Both the position numbers and the translations under genes were made by a program. Positions 1 to 7,524 of a stretch of DNA of 64,000 bases are shown piece after piece. Each line of letters starts with the position of its first letter. Position 1 is the first letter of the stretch. The notes below the pieces were generated by a model. That model saw only the letters and a list, made by a program, of their open reading frames with translations, was not told the DNA's origin and searched no databases. Source of the stretch: Rhizobium sp. NZLR1 (GTDB lineage Bacteria > Pseudomonadota > Alphaproteobacteria > Rhizobiales > Rhizobiaceae); NCBI RefSeq assembly GCF_017357385.1, contig NZ_CP071632.1, positions 3,229,501 through 3,293,500 on the forward strand, written 5' to 3'.

Positions 1-212
1 ATGCCGGATTCGCCGGGCATCATCACATCCATGATGATCAGGTCGAAATCGAGACCCGCGAGCTTGCGCTGAGCCTCGGCGCCGTCGGCGGCGACAGTGA
101 CGCGGAAGCCGTTCTCGGCGAGATAACGATTGAGCAGCGCACGGATGCGCGAGTCGTCGTCGACCACCAGCAGATGCGCCGCATCGTCTGAAATACCTGT
201 CTTGACCGCCAT
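1..212 (-). CDS. petR: OmpR-type response regulator, PetR-like (partial, N-terminal part)
   Basis: Only about the first 70 codons lie in the window; the gene runs off the left edge. The visible part is a CheY-like receiver domain: the acidic cluster DDD at residues 18-20 and the phospho-acceptor Asp62 in the context IIMDVMMPG. The ATG follows directly on the TGA of the upstream MarR gene (TGA then ATG, no gap), so the two are surely co-transcribed and probably translationally coupled. A MarR gene followed by an OmpR-family gene matches the petP-petR pair known from Rhodobacter, where it sits beside the cytochrome bc1 genes. The output domain cannot be seen, so the OmpR class and the PetR name are inferences from context. 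Confidence 0.75.
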   Translation of the reverse strand, partial: MAVKTGISDDAAHLLVVDDDSRIRALLNRYLAENGFRVTVAADGAEAQRKLAGLDFDLIIMDVMMPGESG

Positions 213-704
213 TCAATCCGCCTTCTGCCTGTCCCGCATTCCCCTGAGGAAAGCTTTTACGCCCTCCCGCACCTCCGCAGAAGCCCCATCGAATGCCCGC
301 TCAATGCGGCGCGATTGCGGCTCGGCAAGTGCAAGCGCCAGCTCTCGTCCCGATTTCGTTGGATAGAGCTTGCGCTGCCGCCGGTCCTCGGGGCCTGCCA
401 CCTGGCGAATATAGCCTGAATCGATCAGCTGTTTCAGCACCCTTGCAAGGCTCTGCTTGGTAATCCTCAGCGTATCGAGAAGATCGGCAACCGTCATGCC
501 GGGATTGCGGTTGACGAAATGCACGACGCGGTGATGGGCCCGGCCGAAGCCGCTCTTTTCGAGGATGGCGTCAGGATCGGAAACGAAGTCGCGATAGGCG
601 AAGAAGAACTGTTCGATAATCTCGAAATCGATGATGTCAGTATCTTCCATCGGCGTGGCCAGCGGCTCTGGCTTGCCTGCTTTGGGGCCGGTCTGTCGTG
701 ACAC
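213..704 (-). CDS. petP: MarR-family transcriptional regulator, PetP-like
   Basis: The protein has 163 residues from a GTG start chosen because AAAGGA lies 8-9 bases upstream; an ATG 18 codons further in (position 650) has no ribosome-binding site. The core is a winged helix: a first helical segment with FFFAYRDF, then GRAHHRVVHFVNRNPG, the recognition-helix region ITKQSLARVLKQL and a basic wing (GPEDRRQRK). The GRAHHR..HF stretch is typical of the PetP subgroup. It probably binds DNA as a homodimer and senses an unknown signal. A perfect inverted repeat 49 bp upstream of the start is a candidate autoregulatory operator. The response regulator gene follows without a gap. Confidence 0.8.
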   Translation of the reverse strand: MSRQTGPKAGKPEPLATPMEDTDIIDFEIIEQFFFAYRDFVSDPDAILEKSGFGRAHHRVVHFVNRNPGMTVADLLDTLRITKQSLARVLKQLIDSGYIRQVAGPEDRRQRKLYPTKSGRELALALAEPQSRRIERAFDGASAEVREGVKAFLRGMRDRQKAD

Positions 705-752
705 TCGGCATTCCTTTCTCTCTTCGCACCCCGCGGGAAACTTTCGCCAAGA

Positions 753-773
753 TATGTCAGCTTTATTGACATA
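753..773. promoter_or_regulatory. Inverted repeat between petP-like gene and ilvE; candidate MarR operator
   Basis: Perfect 7-bp arms TATGTCA (753-759) and TGACATA (767-773) are separated by 7 bp. The site lies in the 263-bp divergent gap between the MarR gene and ilvE. The right arm contains TTGACA (766-771), which could be a -35 element facing ilvE, although the -10 at 17 bp spacing is poor. The palindrome and its position upstream of a MarR gene suggest autorepression or control of both directions; this is inference. Confidence 0.45.
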
Positions 774-967
774 AATTTGCGTCGCGGCTAGCTTTCCGAC
801 CTCTGGGAGAGCCCCGCACGGACTTTTATTCCTCGGCATTTCCCCAGAAACCAAGGCCCGTCCTGCACTCCGACGCAATACGCGATTTCCCCTTGCGTCT
901 GTGGATAAAACGTAATGGGGACAACAATCAACAGGCATGGCGCTTGAAGCGCCGGAGGAGACTAGGG

Positions 968-1858
968 ATGGCTTCAGTTCCTTTCGACCAGCTGGACGGC
1001 GAAATATGGTTCAACGGCGAGTTTGTCGCCTGGAAGGACGGCAAGATCCACGTGTTGACGCACGGCCTGCATTATGCCAGCGCCGTCTTCGAGGGCGAGC
1101 GCGCCTATGGCGGCCAGGTGTTCAAGCTCACCGAACATAACCAGCGCCTGCACAGATCCGCCGAGATCCTCGGCTTCAATGTGCCCTACTCCGTCGAGGA
1201 ACTCGACGCGGCGACCGTCGAGCTCTTGAAGCGCCAGGGTTTCCAAGATGCCTATGTCAGGCCGATCGCCTGGCGCGGCAGTGAGATGATGGGCGTTTCG
1301 GCGCAGGCCAATCGCATCAATGTCGCCATCGCCATCTGGCAATGGGGCAGCTATTTCAATCCGACCGAGAAGCTGAAGGGCATCCGCCTCGATATCGCCG
1401 AATACCGTCGTCCCGATCCGAAGACTGCGCCTTGCGCCTCCAAGGCTGCCGGTCTCTACATGATCTGCACCATTTCCAAGCACGCCGCCGAAGCCAAGGG
1501 CTATGCCGATGCAATGATGCTCGATTATCGCGGCCAGGTCGCCGAAGCGACAGGCCCCAACATCTTCTTCATCAAGGATGGCGTCATTCACACGCCGACC
1601 CCGGATTGCTTCCTGAACGGCATCACCCGCCAGACCGTCATTGAACTCGCCAAACGCCGCAGCATCGAGGTCATCGAACGCGCGATCCTGCCGGAAGAGC
1701 TCCCCGGCTTCAGCGAGTGTTTCCTCACCGGCTCGGCTGCTGAGGTGACCCCAGTTTCCGAGATCGGCCCGCATCGCTTCACGCCGTCGGTGATTTCCGA
1801 GACGCTGATGAACGACTACATGAAGGACGTCTATCCGGCGGCAGTCGCTGCCGGATAA
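968..1858 (+). CDS. ilvE: Branched-chain amino-acid aminotransferase
   Basis: Class IV PLP-dependent aminotransferase of 296 residues, which transfers amino groups between glutamate and the 2-oxo acids of Leu, Ile and Val, the last step of their synthesis in the cytosol. The start is set by GGAGGAG at 954-960, 7 bases before ATG. Family signs are the N-terminal WFNGEFVAWKDGKIHV, HGLHYASAVFEGERAY, the PLP-lysine region KAAGLYM (Lys about residue 160), EATGPNIFFIKDG and the C-terminal GSAAEVTPV. It stands alone and diverges from the petP-like/petR-like pair. A role in leucine supply links it functionally with leuA at the far end of the window. Confidence 0.93.
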   Translation: MASVPFDQLDGEIWFNGEFVAWKDGKIHVLTHGLHYASAVFEGERAYGGQVFKLTEHNQRLHRSAEILGFNVPYSVEELDAATVELLKRQGFQDAYVRPIAWRGSEMMGVSAQANRINVAIAIWQWGSYFNPTEKLKGIRLDIAEYRRPDPKTAPCASKAAGLYMICTISKHAAEAKGYADAMMLDYRGQVAEATGPNIFFIKDGVIHTPTPDCFLNGITRQTVIELAKRRSIEVIERAILPEELPGFSECFLTGSAAEVTPVSEIGPHRFTPSVISETLMNDYMKDVYPAAVAAG

Positions 1859-1948
1859 GATCCTTCACGCGATCGCCCGGCAATTCAAAGCGTTACGGCG
1901 CCGCACGGCTGAAAAGGCGCGGCGCTGAGCTGAACGCCGGCCGGGCAT

Positions 1949-2218
1949 TTACCGATGCGCCCGTGCCATGACCAGTCCGGCGAGCGTCGAGAGAATGCCG
2001 CCGCCAATCAATCCGCCGATGCCGTCGGCGATCAGGCCGGTCATAGCCGCTTCCCCACCGACCATGCTGAGCAGCATGCCGCCGGCGACACCGCCGATCG
2101 CGCCTGCGATCGTACGGGCGACGACGTTAATCGCGTTCTGCTTTAAGGCGGCGCTCGCGGCATTGCCGCCGATGGCGCCGGCAATCAACTGTGTGACGAG
2201 CGGAAGTAGGGCTTCCAT
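1949..2218 (-). CDS. Small glycine-rich membrane protein, unknown function
   Basis: The protein has 89 residues and begins MEALLPLVTQLIAGAI. The ATG is preceded by AGGAGGAAAG, a strong ribosome-binding site, so a longer in-frame reading (to 2275) is not needed. It consists almost entirely of glycine/alanine-rich hydrophobic segments with GxxxG spacing (AGAIGG, GAIGGVAGGM, DGIGGLIGGG), like small glycine-zipper inner-membrane proteins. No catalytic motif is visible. It stands alone on the minus strand, with an 18-bp palindrome about 40 bp upstream. I do not recognise a function. Confidence 0.7.
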   Translation of the reverse strand: MEALLPLVTQLIAGAIGGNAASAALKQNAINVVARTIAGAIGGVAGGMLLSMVGGEAAMTGLIADGIGGLIGGGILSTLAGLVMARAHR

Positions 2219-2257
2219 GACTTTCCTCCTCTGGCGATCTCCCCGATCGCCGTTTAT

Positions 2258-2275
2258 ATGCCGAACCTTCGGCAT
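2258..2275. promoter_or_regulatory. 18-bp palindrome upstream of small membrane protein gene
   Basis: ATGCCGAA (2258-2265) and TTCGGCAT (2268-2275) form perfect 8-bp arms with a 2-bp centre, 40 bp upstream of the minus-strand ATG at 2218. It could be an operator or a hairpin in the 5' untranslated region. Nothing in the sequence decides between the two. Confidence 0.35.
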
Positions 2276-2406
2276 GTTAGCATTTTATCATATTCAGGAG
2301 GAAAGCGTTAAGAAAAAATCAACCCATGCGGGAGGCAAGGGATGAAGCAGAAGGGGCTGGAAACGAGGCGGCCAGCCGACCGCCCCGTTGTATTTTGCCG
2401 ATTACA

Positions 2407-3024
2407 TCACTGATAAACGTAGACGATCCGGCGTGTACCGGGATCGACCAGCACCGGCCGATCGTTGATCCTCGTATAACGGTACCCATAATCCGGGATC
2501 GTCTGGAAGGTGACGTCGCCAGGGACTTCGGCGCCGACGACGACATCGCCGCCGAGCTGCACCGTCTGGCCGGGATTGGTGTCGATATAGGTGCGGACCG
2601 TTTCGGGCGGAGTGATGGTCTCGACAGCCCCGACCGGGCCGAGCAACTCGTCGCCCGGCGCCGGCTGCGGATCAACTGGGACGACACTGGCGGTCGACTC
2701 GTAGGTCACGACGGGAACGCCGATCTCGGCGCGGTGCTGCTCGACGATGACCTGGCTGCCGCCTTGGTCGACCTGTAGATAATCGGCATAGACCCAGCCG
2801 CGCATGCCGTTGACGTCGACACGGCACCAGCGGCTGCCTTCGATGCAGCCATCAAGCACCGCGGTCGAGCCGCGCGTGGCAAGACCAACTGCCGGATATT
2901 GCGGGCCGGGGCCGGCGCGGACGTTGAGATCGTTGACGGTCGTCGCCGTCATCTCCGCCTGCGCAAGGCCAGCGGTCGCCAGGAGCACGGCCCCCGCCAG
3001 CAGAATGTTTCTCTTCAAGGTCAT
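2407..3024 (-). CDS. Exported SH3b-domain protein with DUF1236-like C-terminus
   Basis: The protein has 205 residues with a signal peptide (MTLKRNILLAG..., cleavage about AQA-E at 23/24). A bacterial SH3 domain spans about residues 27-88 (LNVRAGPGPQYPAVG, then CRVDVNGMRGWVYADYL), the type found in periplasmic proteins that touch peptidoglycan. The C-terminal 60 residues (PPETVRTYIDTNP ... INDRPVLVDPGTRRIVYVYQ) fit the DUF1236 pattern seen in rhizobial exported proteins. An AAGGAG site precedes the ATG. A sequence matching the general-stress sigma consensus lies 32-56 bp upstream, so it may belong to the stress regulon. The exact function is unknown. Confidence 0.8.
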   Translation of the reverse strand: MTLKRNILLAGAVLLATAGLAQAEMTATTVNDLNVRAGPGPQYPAVGLATRGSTAVLDGCIEGSRWCRVDVNGMRGWVYADYLQVDQGGSQVIVEQHRAEIGVPVVTYESTASVVPVDPQPAPGDELLGPVGAVETITPPETVRTYIDTNPGQTVQLGGDVVVGAEVPGDVTFQTIPDYGYRYTRINDRPVLVDPGTRRIVYVYQ

Positions 3025-3055
3025 GTGAGCGTCTCCTTAGTTTCGATGGGCTGAC

Positions 3056-3080
3056 AACGCGCGGCATTCCACGATGTTCC
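3056..3080 (-). promoter_or_regulatory. Candidate EcfG-type general-stress promoter
   Basis: On the minus strand GGAAC (3080-3076) and CGTT (3059-3056) are separated by exactly 16 bases, the consensus GGAAC-N16/17-CGTT used by the alphaproteobacterial general-stress sigma factor EcfG. It sits 32 bp before the ATG of the SH3b gene and points at it. Confidence 0.5.
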
Positions 3081-3311
3081 CATGCGCTCCGCAGTGCAAA
3101 GCGCTACGCTCAGGCGGCTTCAGGCAAGCAATTGAATTTTCGGGATAAAATTCGATTTTAATGACATCCAGCGACAGGGTGGAGATCCATAAATTCTTGT
3201 TTCAGCGCGTCTTTTTGCCGTGATACGCGCCTCTAAGGCAGAAGATTCCGGCTGTCCTTCGCACGGTTTCGGACTATACCCTGAGCATCCGAGACACCAA
3301 GCGAGGCAGTT

Positions 3312-3956
3312 ATGGGCATGCTCCAGGCCGGCATTATTCCGGTGACACCCTTCCAACAGAACTGCACGATCTTCTTCGATGCAGACACCAAGGAAGGCGT
3401 CGTCGTCGATCCGGGCGGCGATGTGCCGCTCATCCTGCAATCGATCGCGGAGAACGGTTTGGTCATCAAGGAAATCTGGCTGACGCATGGCCATCTCGAC
3501 CATGCCGGCGGTGCCACCGAGTTGAAGGAGGCCCTCGGCATCGACGTTGTCGGCCCGCATCAGGACGACTTGCCGCTGCTGCAGCGGATCGAGACCCAGG
3601 CCGAAAAATACGGCATATCGGGATTGCGCAACACCCTGCCCGACCGCTGGCTGAAGGATGGCGACAAGATCGCGTTCGGTGCCCACGAATTCGAGGTCTA
3701 CCACACGCCCGGCCACGCCCCCGGCCATGTCATCTATTTCAACCGGGTGCAGAATTTCGCCCACCTCGGCGACGTGCTCTTCAACGGTTCGATCGGCCGC
3801 ACCGACCTGCCGGGCGGCAATCATCAGCAGCTTCTCGATTCGATCCGCGACAAGGTGCTGCCACTCGGCGACGACGTCGGCTTCATCTGCGGCCACGGCC
3901 CCGGCAGCCGCATCGGCGACGAACGGCGAAGCAATCCATTTCTAAAGGGTATTTGA
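3312..3956 (+). CDS. Metallo-beta-lactamase-fold hydrolase, glyoxalase II-like
   Basis: The protein has 214 residues, with no signal peptide. It carries the binuclear metal motif THGHLDH (His59, His61, Asp63, His64), a second histidine region HTPGHAPGH near 135-143, the acidic bridge in HLGDVLF, and a late histidine in CGHGPGS near 200. This is the architecture of the glyoxalase-II/YcbL group of thioester hydrolases. The substrate cannot be told from the sequence; it lacks the C-terminal helical domain of classical hydroxyacylglutathione hydrolase. It is monocistronic, between convergent neighbours. Confidence 0.85.
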   Translation: MGMLQAGIIPVTPFQQNCTIFFDADTKEGVVVDPGGDVPLILQSIAENGLVIKEIWLTHGHLDHAGGATELKEALGIDVVGPHQDDLPLLQRIETQAEKYGISGLRNTLPDRWLKDGDKIAFGAHEFEVYHTPGHAPGHVIYFNRVQNFAHLGDVLFNGSIGRTDLPGGNHQQLLDSIRDKVLPLGDDVGFICGHGPGSRIGDERRSNPFLKGI

Positions 3957-4018
3957 GCCGGTGAAGATCCGGGCGAGCGCATCGGACGAAAAGCCGATAA
4001 AACGGTGTGAGCTCACGG

Positions 4019-4360
4019 TCACATCATCTTGCTACCGTTCGGCACCGGCCGTTCGACGGAAGCAAGCACGATCGCGCCGCTCTCGTCCTCGAAGCCCAGC
4101 GTCAGCACTTCCGAGCGGAACGGCCCGATCTGGCGTGGCGGGAAATTGACGACGCCGAACACCTGCCGGCCGATCAGGCTTTCCGGCGTGTAATGCACGG
4201 TGATCTGCGCTGAGGATTTTTTCGTGCCGATCTCGGGACCAAAATCGATCGCCAGCTTGAATGCCGGCTTTCGCGCTTCCGGAAAGGGACTGGCCTCGAC
4301 GATCGTACCGATACGGATGTCGACACGCTCGAAATCGGCGTAGGTGATCTCTTCGGCCAT
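4019..4360 (-). CDS. csaA: tRNA-binding domain protein, CsaA-like
   Basis: The protein has 113 residues and is a single OB-fold of the EMAP-II/Trbp111 type: FERVDIRIGTIVEASPFPEARKP at the N-terminus, followed by VHYTPESLIGRQVFGVVNFPPRQIGPFRSEVL, the pattern of CsaA and of the C-terminal extension of methionyl-tRNA synthetase. Such free-standing domains bind the tRNA elbow; CsaA has also been described as an export chaperone. It lies 10 bp downstream of proC, at the end of a minus-strand operon with the ybjN-like gene and proC. Confidence 0.85.
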   Translation of the reverse strand: MAEEITYADFERVDIRIGTIVEASPFPEARKPAFKLAIDFGPEIGTKKSSAQITVHYTPESLIGRQVFGVVNFPPRQIGPFRSEVLTLGFEDESGAIVLASVERPVPNGSKMM

Positions 4361-4370
4361 ATCGTCTCCG

Positions 4371-5198
4371 TCAGCCGGCCAGCTCTTCGGCCCGCTTGCG
4401 CGCCGCCGCCAGTGCTGCGTCGAACAGAGGCTGCATGCCGTTTTCGGACATCAACACGGCGAGTGCCGCCGCCGTCGTGCCGCCGGGAGAGGTCACATTT
4501 TGCCGTAGCCGCGAAGCGTCGTCGGGGGACTGGTGCAAGAGTTCACCAGCCCCCGCGACTGTTTCCCGCGCAAGACGCATGGCGAGGTCCGCCTGCAAGC
4601 CGAGTTTACGGCCTGCTTCCGCCATACATTCGACGAGATAGAACACATAGGCAGGACCGCTGCCCGAAAGCGCCGTCACGGCATCGATATCGGCCTCTGC
4701 AGGCACCCATTCCACAGGCCCCGAGACGCTGAGAAGCGAATGAACACGCTCTCGCTGCTGATTGCTGACCCCTGAATTGGCAAAGGCGCCGGTAACGCCG
4801 CGCCCGACCATGGCCGGCGTGTTTGGCATAGCTCGCACCATGGCGGCTTTGCCCAGATGCCTTTCGAGGAAACCGAGCGTCTTGCCGGCCGCGACCGAGA
4901 CCACGACCGTATCCGGTCCGACGGCGCTCTTAACCGCCGGCAACACCGTCTCCATTACCTGCGGCTTGACCGCGAGAAACAGCACGCTTGCCTTCAAATC
5001 CGCCGGAGGCGCGATCACATGGGTCGCGCCGGCCTCGTTGATTGTCGCCAGCATCGCCACCGACGGGCCGGGATCGACGACAATGACGGCCGAGCCCGGA
5101 ACGCCGCTTTTCAGCCAGCCGGAGAGCATTGCCCCGCCCATATTTCCGGCGCCGATCAGGACGACGGGATTTGTCGAGGAGACAAGGTTCGCGGGCAT
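4371..5198 (-). CDS. proC: Pyrroline-5-carboxylate reductase
   Basis: The protein has 275 residues. It reduces pyrroline-5-carboxylate to proline with NAD(P)H in the cytosol. The N-terminal Rossmann motif is VVLIGAGNMGGAM (about 11-23); further family signs are AVKPQ, RAMPNTPA, the dimer-domain SGSGPAYVFYLVE and the C-terminal VTSPGGTTAAAL. The ATG at 5198 lies one base after the stop of the upstream ybjN-like gene; the open frame continues further upstream through that gene, but those residues show no homology to the family. The csaA-like gene follows 10 bp downstream. Confidence 0.93.
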   Translation of the reverse strand: MPANLVSSTNPVVLIGAGNMGGAMLSGWLKSGVPGSAVIVVDPGPSVAMLATINEAGATHVIAPPADLKASVLFLAVKPQVMETVLPAVKSAVGPDTVVVSVAAGKTLGFLERHLGKAAMVRAMPNTPAMVGRGVTGAFANSGVSNQQRERVHSLLSVSGPVEWVPAEADIDAVTALSGSGPAYVFYLVECMAEAGRKLGLQADLAMRLARETVAGAGELLHQSPDDASRLRQNVTSPGGTTAAALAVLMSENGMQPLFDAALAAARKRAEELAG

Positions 5199-5199
5199 C

Positions 5200-5700
5200 T
5201 TATGCCTCGCCGACTGTTTCGAACAGCACGGCTTCCATCGCTTTCGTCGCTTCCATGCCGGACCATACGACGAACTGGAATGCCTGGAAATAGGCTTCGC
5301 AGGTGTCGAGCGCGCTGGAAAGCAGCACCTCGACCTGGCGATTTGTGGGTTCCGCGCCACCGGCAAGCAGCAGCGATTGGCGGAAAATGACGACATCTTC
5401 CTGGCGCCAGAGGTCGAAATGCCCCATCAGCACCTGCCCATTGATCGCCGAGAGCAGCTTGACCACCTCGTTGACCCTGATGTCGGGAACTTTGATATCG
5501 AAGGCGCAGCCAAGGTGCAGCGCTTCGAATTCCTCCATCCAGGAGAAGGAGACGTGATAGTCCGTCCAGCGCCCCTCGACCGTCATCGCGATCTCGTCCT
5601 CGCCGGACCGTTCGAACGACCAGTCGTTGTGGGAGGCAACGTACTCGATCATGTCGACCGGGTTCGACTGACGCTCAACTTCCAATTCCATCAGGTTCAT
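5200..5700 (-). CDS. YbjN-domain protein
   Basis: The protein has 166 residues from the ATG at 5700, chosen because AAGAAGGTG lies just upstream. It has the features of the YbjN family: an acidic alpha/beta fold with VDMIEYVASHNDWSFERSGEDEIAMTVEGRW and a central GHFDLWRQEDVVIFRQSLLL. YbjN proteins resemble type III secretion chaperones and are described as general regulators or stress tolerance factors, but no biochemical activity is established. It heads the minus-strand group with proC (1-bp gap) and the csaA-like gene. A link to proline synthesis is inferred from position only. Confidence 0.8.
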   Translation of the reverse strand: MNLMELEVERQSNPVDMIEYVASHNDWSFERSGEDEIAMTVEGRWTDYHVSFSWMEEFEALHLGCAFDIKVPDIRVNEVVKLLSAINGQVLMGHFDLWRQEDVVIFRQSLLLAGGAEPTNRQVEVLLSSALDTCEAYFQAFQFVVWSGMEATKAMEAVLFETVGEA

Positions 5701-5875
5701 GCAGCACCTTCTTGACCGGAACGAATGCGACCTAACTTGATGTATGAACACAAGAAAGACACACGCAAATACCGGAAACCACCACTCGGATGATCGTTGA
5801 ACCGCTGCCAGACGTAACGCAGATAACCTGCCCGGAGCTTACCAAGTCGCTTCGAATCATCATTTAAAATCAGTG

Positions 5876-5998
5876 TATAATGCCACCTGCCCCCTGCCAG
5901 CCCCCTGGGGGGAAAATAGGACCGGGCGACTGTGGAAAGCTCTTCGAAACTCAATTCAGAAGGGAGAATAAGCGACTCTGCGAATTGGCTTTTTTGGC
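5876..5998 (+). ncRNA. Candidate small RNA with -10 box and T-run
   Basis: TATAAT at 5876-5881 is a good -10 box but has only a weak -35. About 110 bases further the sequence ends in GGCTTTTTTGGC. Between the two is a GC-rich hairpin. No family such as 6S RNA or tmRNA could be assigned. This is a weak proposal based on promoter- and terminator-like signals alone. Confidence 0.2.
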
Positions 5999-6097
5999 AG
6001 TGTCCACAGGCGGAAAATTCACCTGATTTTTTTGTGGCACATGCGGCATCTGCAATGAAGGCGGCTGCCGCATCTGCTTCATGTCGGGACTTTGAAG

Positions 6098-6190
6098 CAT
6101 GTCGCGCAAAAGTGTTCAGCGGCTTTGCGGTTACGACATGCGAAAAAACAGAGACCTAAAGCGCAGGAAGCGAATCTGAAAGATCGCGAC
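6098..6190. repeat. Rhizobial intergenic palindromic repeat (type A)
   Basis: Outer arms CATGTCG (6098-6104) and CGACATG (6134-6140) enclose CAAAA...TTTG, followed by a tail with CTAAAGCGC and AATCTGAAAGATCGCGACG. I recognise this wording as one of the abundant intergenic mosaic elements of Rhizobium chromosomes. It abuts the 3' end of the ubiK-like gene (stop at 6194-6196) and may act as its transcript end. Confidence 0.55.
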
Positions 6191-6193
6191 GCC

Positions 6194-6454
6194 TTAGTGA
6201 CCCTCGCCGGCAAGCCTCGCCTCGAGTGCCGCGATGCGGGCGGTAAGCGCCTCGTTCTCGTCGCGCGCCTTGATCGCCATCTCGCGCACCGCCTCGAACT
6301 CCTCGCGCTTGACGATATCCATGCTATTCAGCCAGCGCTCCGCCTGAGCGTTGAAGGCGGTCTCGATCTCCTTGCGGACGCCCTGGGCGGCGCCAGCCGC
6401 ATCGGTCATCAGCTTGGCGAATTCGTCCATGATGCGGTTCGTTCCGGTCGTCAT
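6194..6454 (-). CDS. UbiK/BMFP-family accessory protein
   Basis: The protein has 86 residues. It matches the BMFP (YqiC) family: an amphipathic N-terminal half (NRIMDEFAKLMTDAAGAAQGV), the conserved MDIVKREEFEAVREMA, and a C-terminal coiled coil (ALTARIAALEARL, about 67-80). UbiK, the enterobacterial member, assists the late ubiquinone-biosynthesis complex and binds lipids; Brucella BMFP promotes membrane fusion in vitro. The ATG at 6454 has AGGGAG about 10 bases upstream; an ATG 8 codons earlier lacks one. It is divergent from lgt. Confidence 0.82.
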   Translation of the reverse strand: MTTGTNRIMDEFAKLMTDAAGAAQGVRKEIETAFNAQAERWLNSMDIVKREEFEAVREMAIKARDENEALTARIAALEARLAGEGH

Positions 6455-6656
6455 GGCGGTTTTCTCCCTTCGCATGAGGTGAATTCAGCCCTTCGGGGCC
6501 TCAAAGATTGAGGTAGGGCTTCGCCAGCCGCGATGCAAGCGCTTTGCATGGGATAAGCGTGCCTGAACCGGCTGCGGAAGGGCCATCACGAACAATGGAC
6601 TTGACCGTCCGGGATCGCAGCGGCATGTTCCGCGCAAACAAACAGGTGGGAAAACC

Positions 6657-7505
6657 TTGCCGACAGCAGCCAATCTCCTTGCCATCATGCCTTTCCCTGA
6701 CATCGATCCGATTGCCTTTTCGGTCGGCCCGCTGGCGATTCATTGGTACGGTCTTGCTTATGTCGCCGGCATCCTGCTCGGCTGGGCCTATGCGCGCCGC
6801 CTCGCCGCCAATGATGGACTCTGGCTGGGCAATGTCTCGCCGATGTCAAGGACGCAGCTTGACGATTTCATCGTCTGGGCGGCACTTGGCGTCGTCCTCG
6901 GCGGTCGTCTCGGCTATATTTTCTTCTATGATCTCCCCGCCGTCCTGCGCAGTCCTATCCGTGCACTCGAGATTTGGAACGGCGGCATGTCCTTCCATGG
7001 CGGCCTCACCGGCACGACGATCGCCATGATCTTGTTTGCCCGCCGCAACGCTATCCCGATCTGGAGCCTGTTCGACATCGTCGCCACCGTCGTTCCCTTC
7101 GGCCTCTTCTTCGGCCGCATCGCCAATTTCATCAATGGCGAGCTCTGGGGCCGGTTGACCGACGTGCCCTGGGCTGTGGTCTTCCCGAGCGGCGGTCCAT
7201 TCGCCCGCCACCCAAGCCAGCTTTACGAAGCCGGCCTCGAAGGCATCGTTCTCCTGCTGGTGCTGGCCGCTCTCGTTTACGGCATGCGCGCGCTGAAAAG
7301 CCCCGGCTTCATCACCGGTGTCTTCGTCTGCGGTTATGCGCTGTCGCGCATCTTCGTCGAATTTTTCCGCGAGCCTGACGCCCAGCTCGGTTACCTCCTA
7401 GGCACGAACTGGCTGACCATGGGCATGGTGCTCTCGTTCCCGATGATCCTGCTTGGCCTCTGGGCGATGCTGCGGGCACGCCGCCAGGCTGCGCTGCAGC
7501 TCTGA
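6657..7505 (+). CDS. lgt: Prolipoprotein diacylglyceryl transferase
   Basis: The protein has 282 residues and several membrane segments. It moves a diacylglyceryl group from phosphatidylglycerol to the lipobox cysteine of prolipoproteins in the inner membrane. The family signature [14 protein letters not shown] is present near residue 150, as are HGGLTGT and the C-terminal [14 protein letters not shown]. The TTG start at 6657 is preferred because AGGTGGG precedes it by about 6 bases; the ATG at 6687 has no such site. It leads a plus-strand series with the MidA-like, pgeF and M24-like genes. Confidence 0.93.
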   Translation: MPTAANLLAIMPFPDIDPIAFSVGPLAIHWYGLAYVAGILLGWAYARRLAANDGLWLGNVSPMSRTQLDDFIVWAALGVVLGGRLGYIFFYDLPAVLRSPIRALEIWNGGMSFHGGLTGTTIAMILFARRNAIPIWSLFDIVATVVPFGLFFGRIANFINGELWGRLTDVPWAVVFPSGGPFARHPSQLYEAGLEGIVLLLVLAALVYGMRALKSPGFITGVFVCGYALSRIFVEFFREPDAQLGYLLGTNWLTMGMVLSFPMILLGLWAMLRARRQAALQL

Positions 7506-7524
7506 AAACGGCAGGACGCGCGAC

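Larger units (their letters stand above)
5701..6193. other. 493-bp non-coding gap with candidate small RNA and a repeat element
   Basis: No convincing protein gene is present; the open frames at 5697-5954 (minus) and 5932-6159 (plus) lack ribosome-binding sites and family-like composition. The left part must hold the promoter of the ybjN-like/proC operon. The middle holds a plus-strand TATAAT (5876-5881), a GC-rich hairpin (CCCCCTGGGGGG near 5900-5911) and T-runs near 5990-5995 and 6027-6033. The right part (6098-6190) is a rhizobial palindromic repeat. Confidence 0.5.

Noticed and set aside
1889..1930. GC-rich hairpin (GCGCCGC/GCGGCGC) after ilvE considered as a terminator
   Set aside because: No T-run follows; kept out of the feature list.
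3120..3896. 258-codon minus-strand open frame
   Set aside because: Antisense to the glyoxalase-II-like gene, whose metal motifs are complete; no ribosome-binding site and shadow-like composition.
5697..5954. 85-codon minus-strand ORF upstream of the ybjN-like gene
   Set aside because: Overlaps the ybjN-like start by 4 bp but lacks a start signal and family resemblance, and its region must hold the operon promoter.
5886..6000. 6S RNA or tmRNA identity for the candidate small RNA
   Set aside because: Length, closing stem and neighbours do not match what I know of these RNAs.
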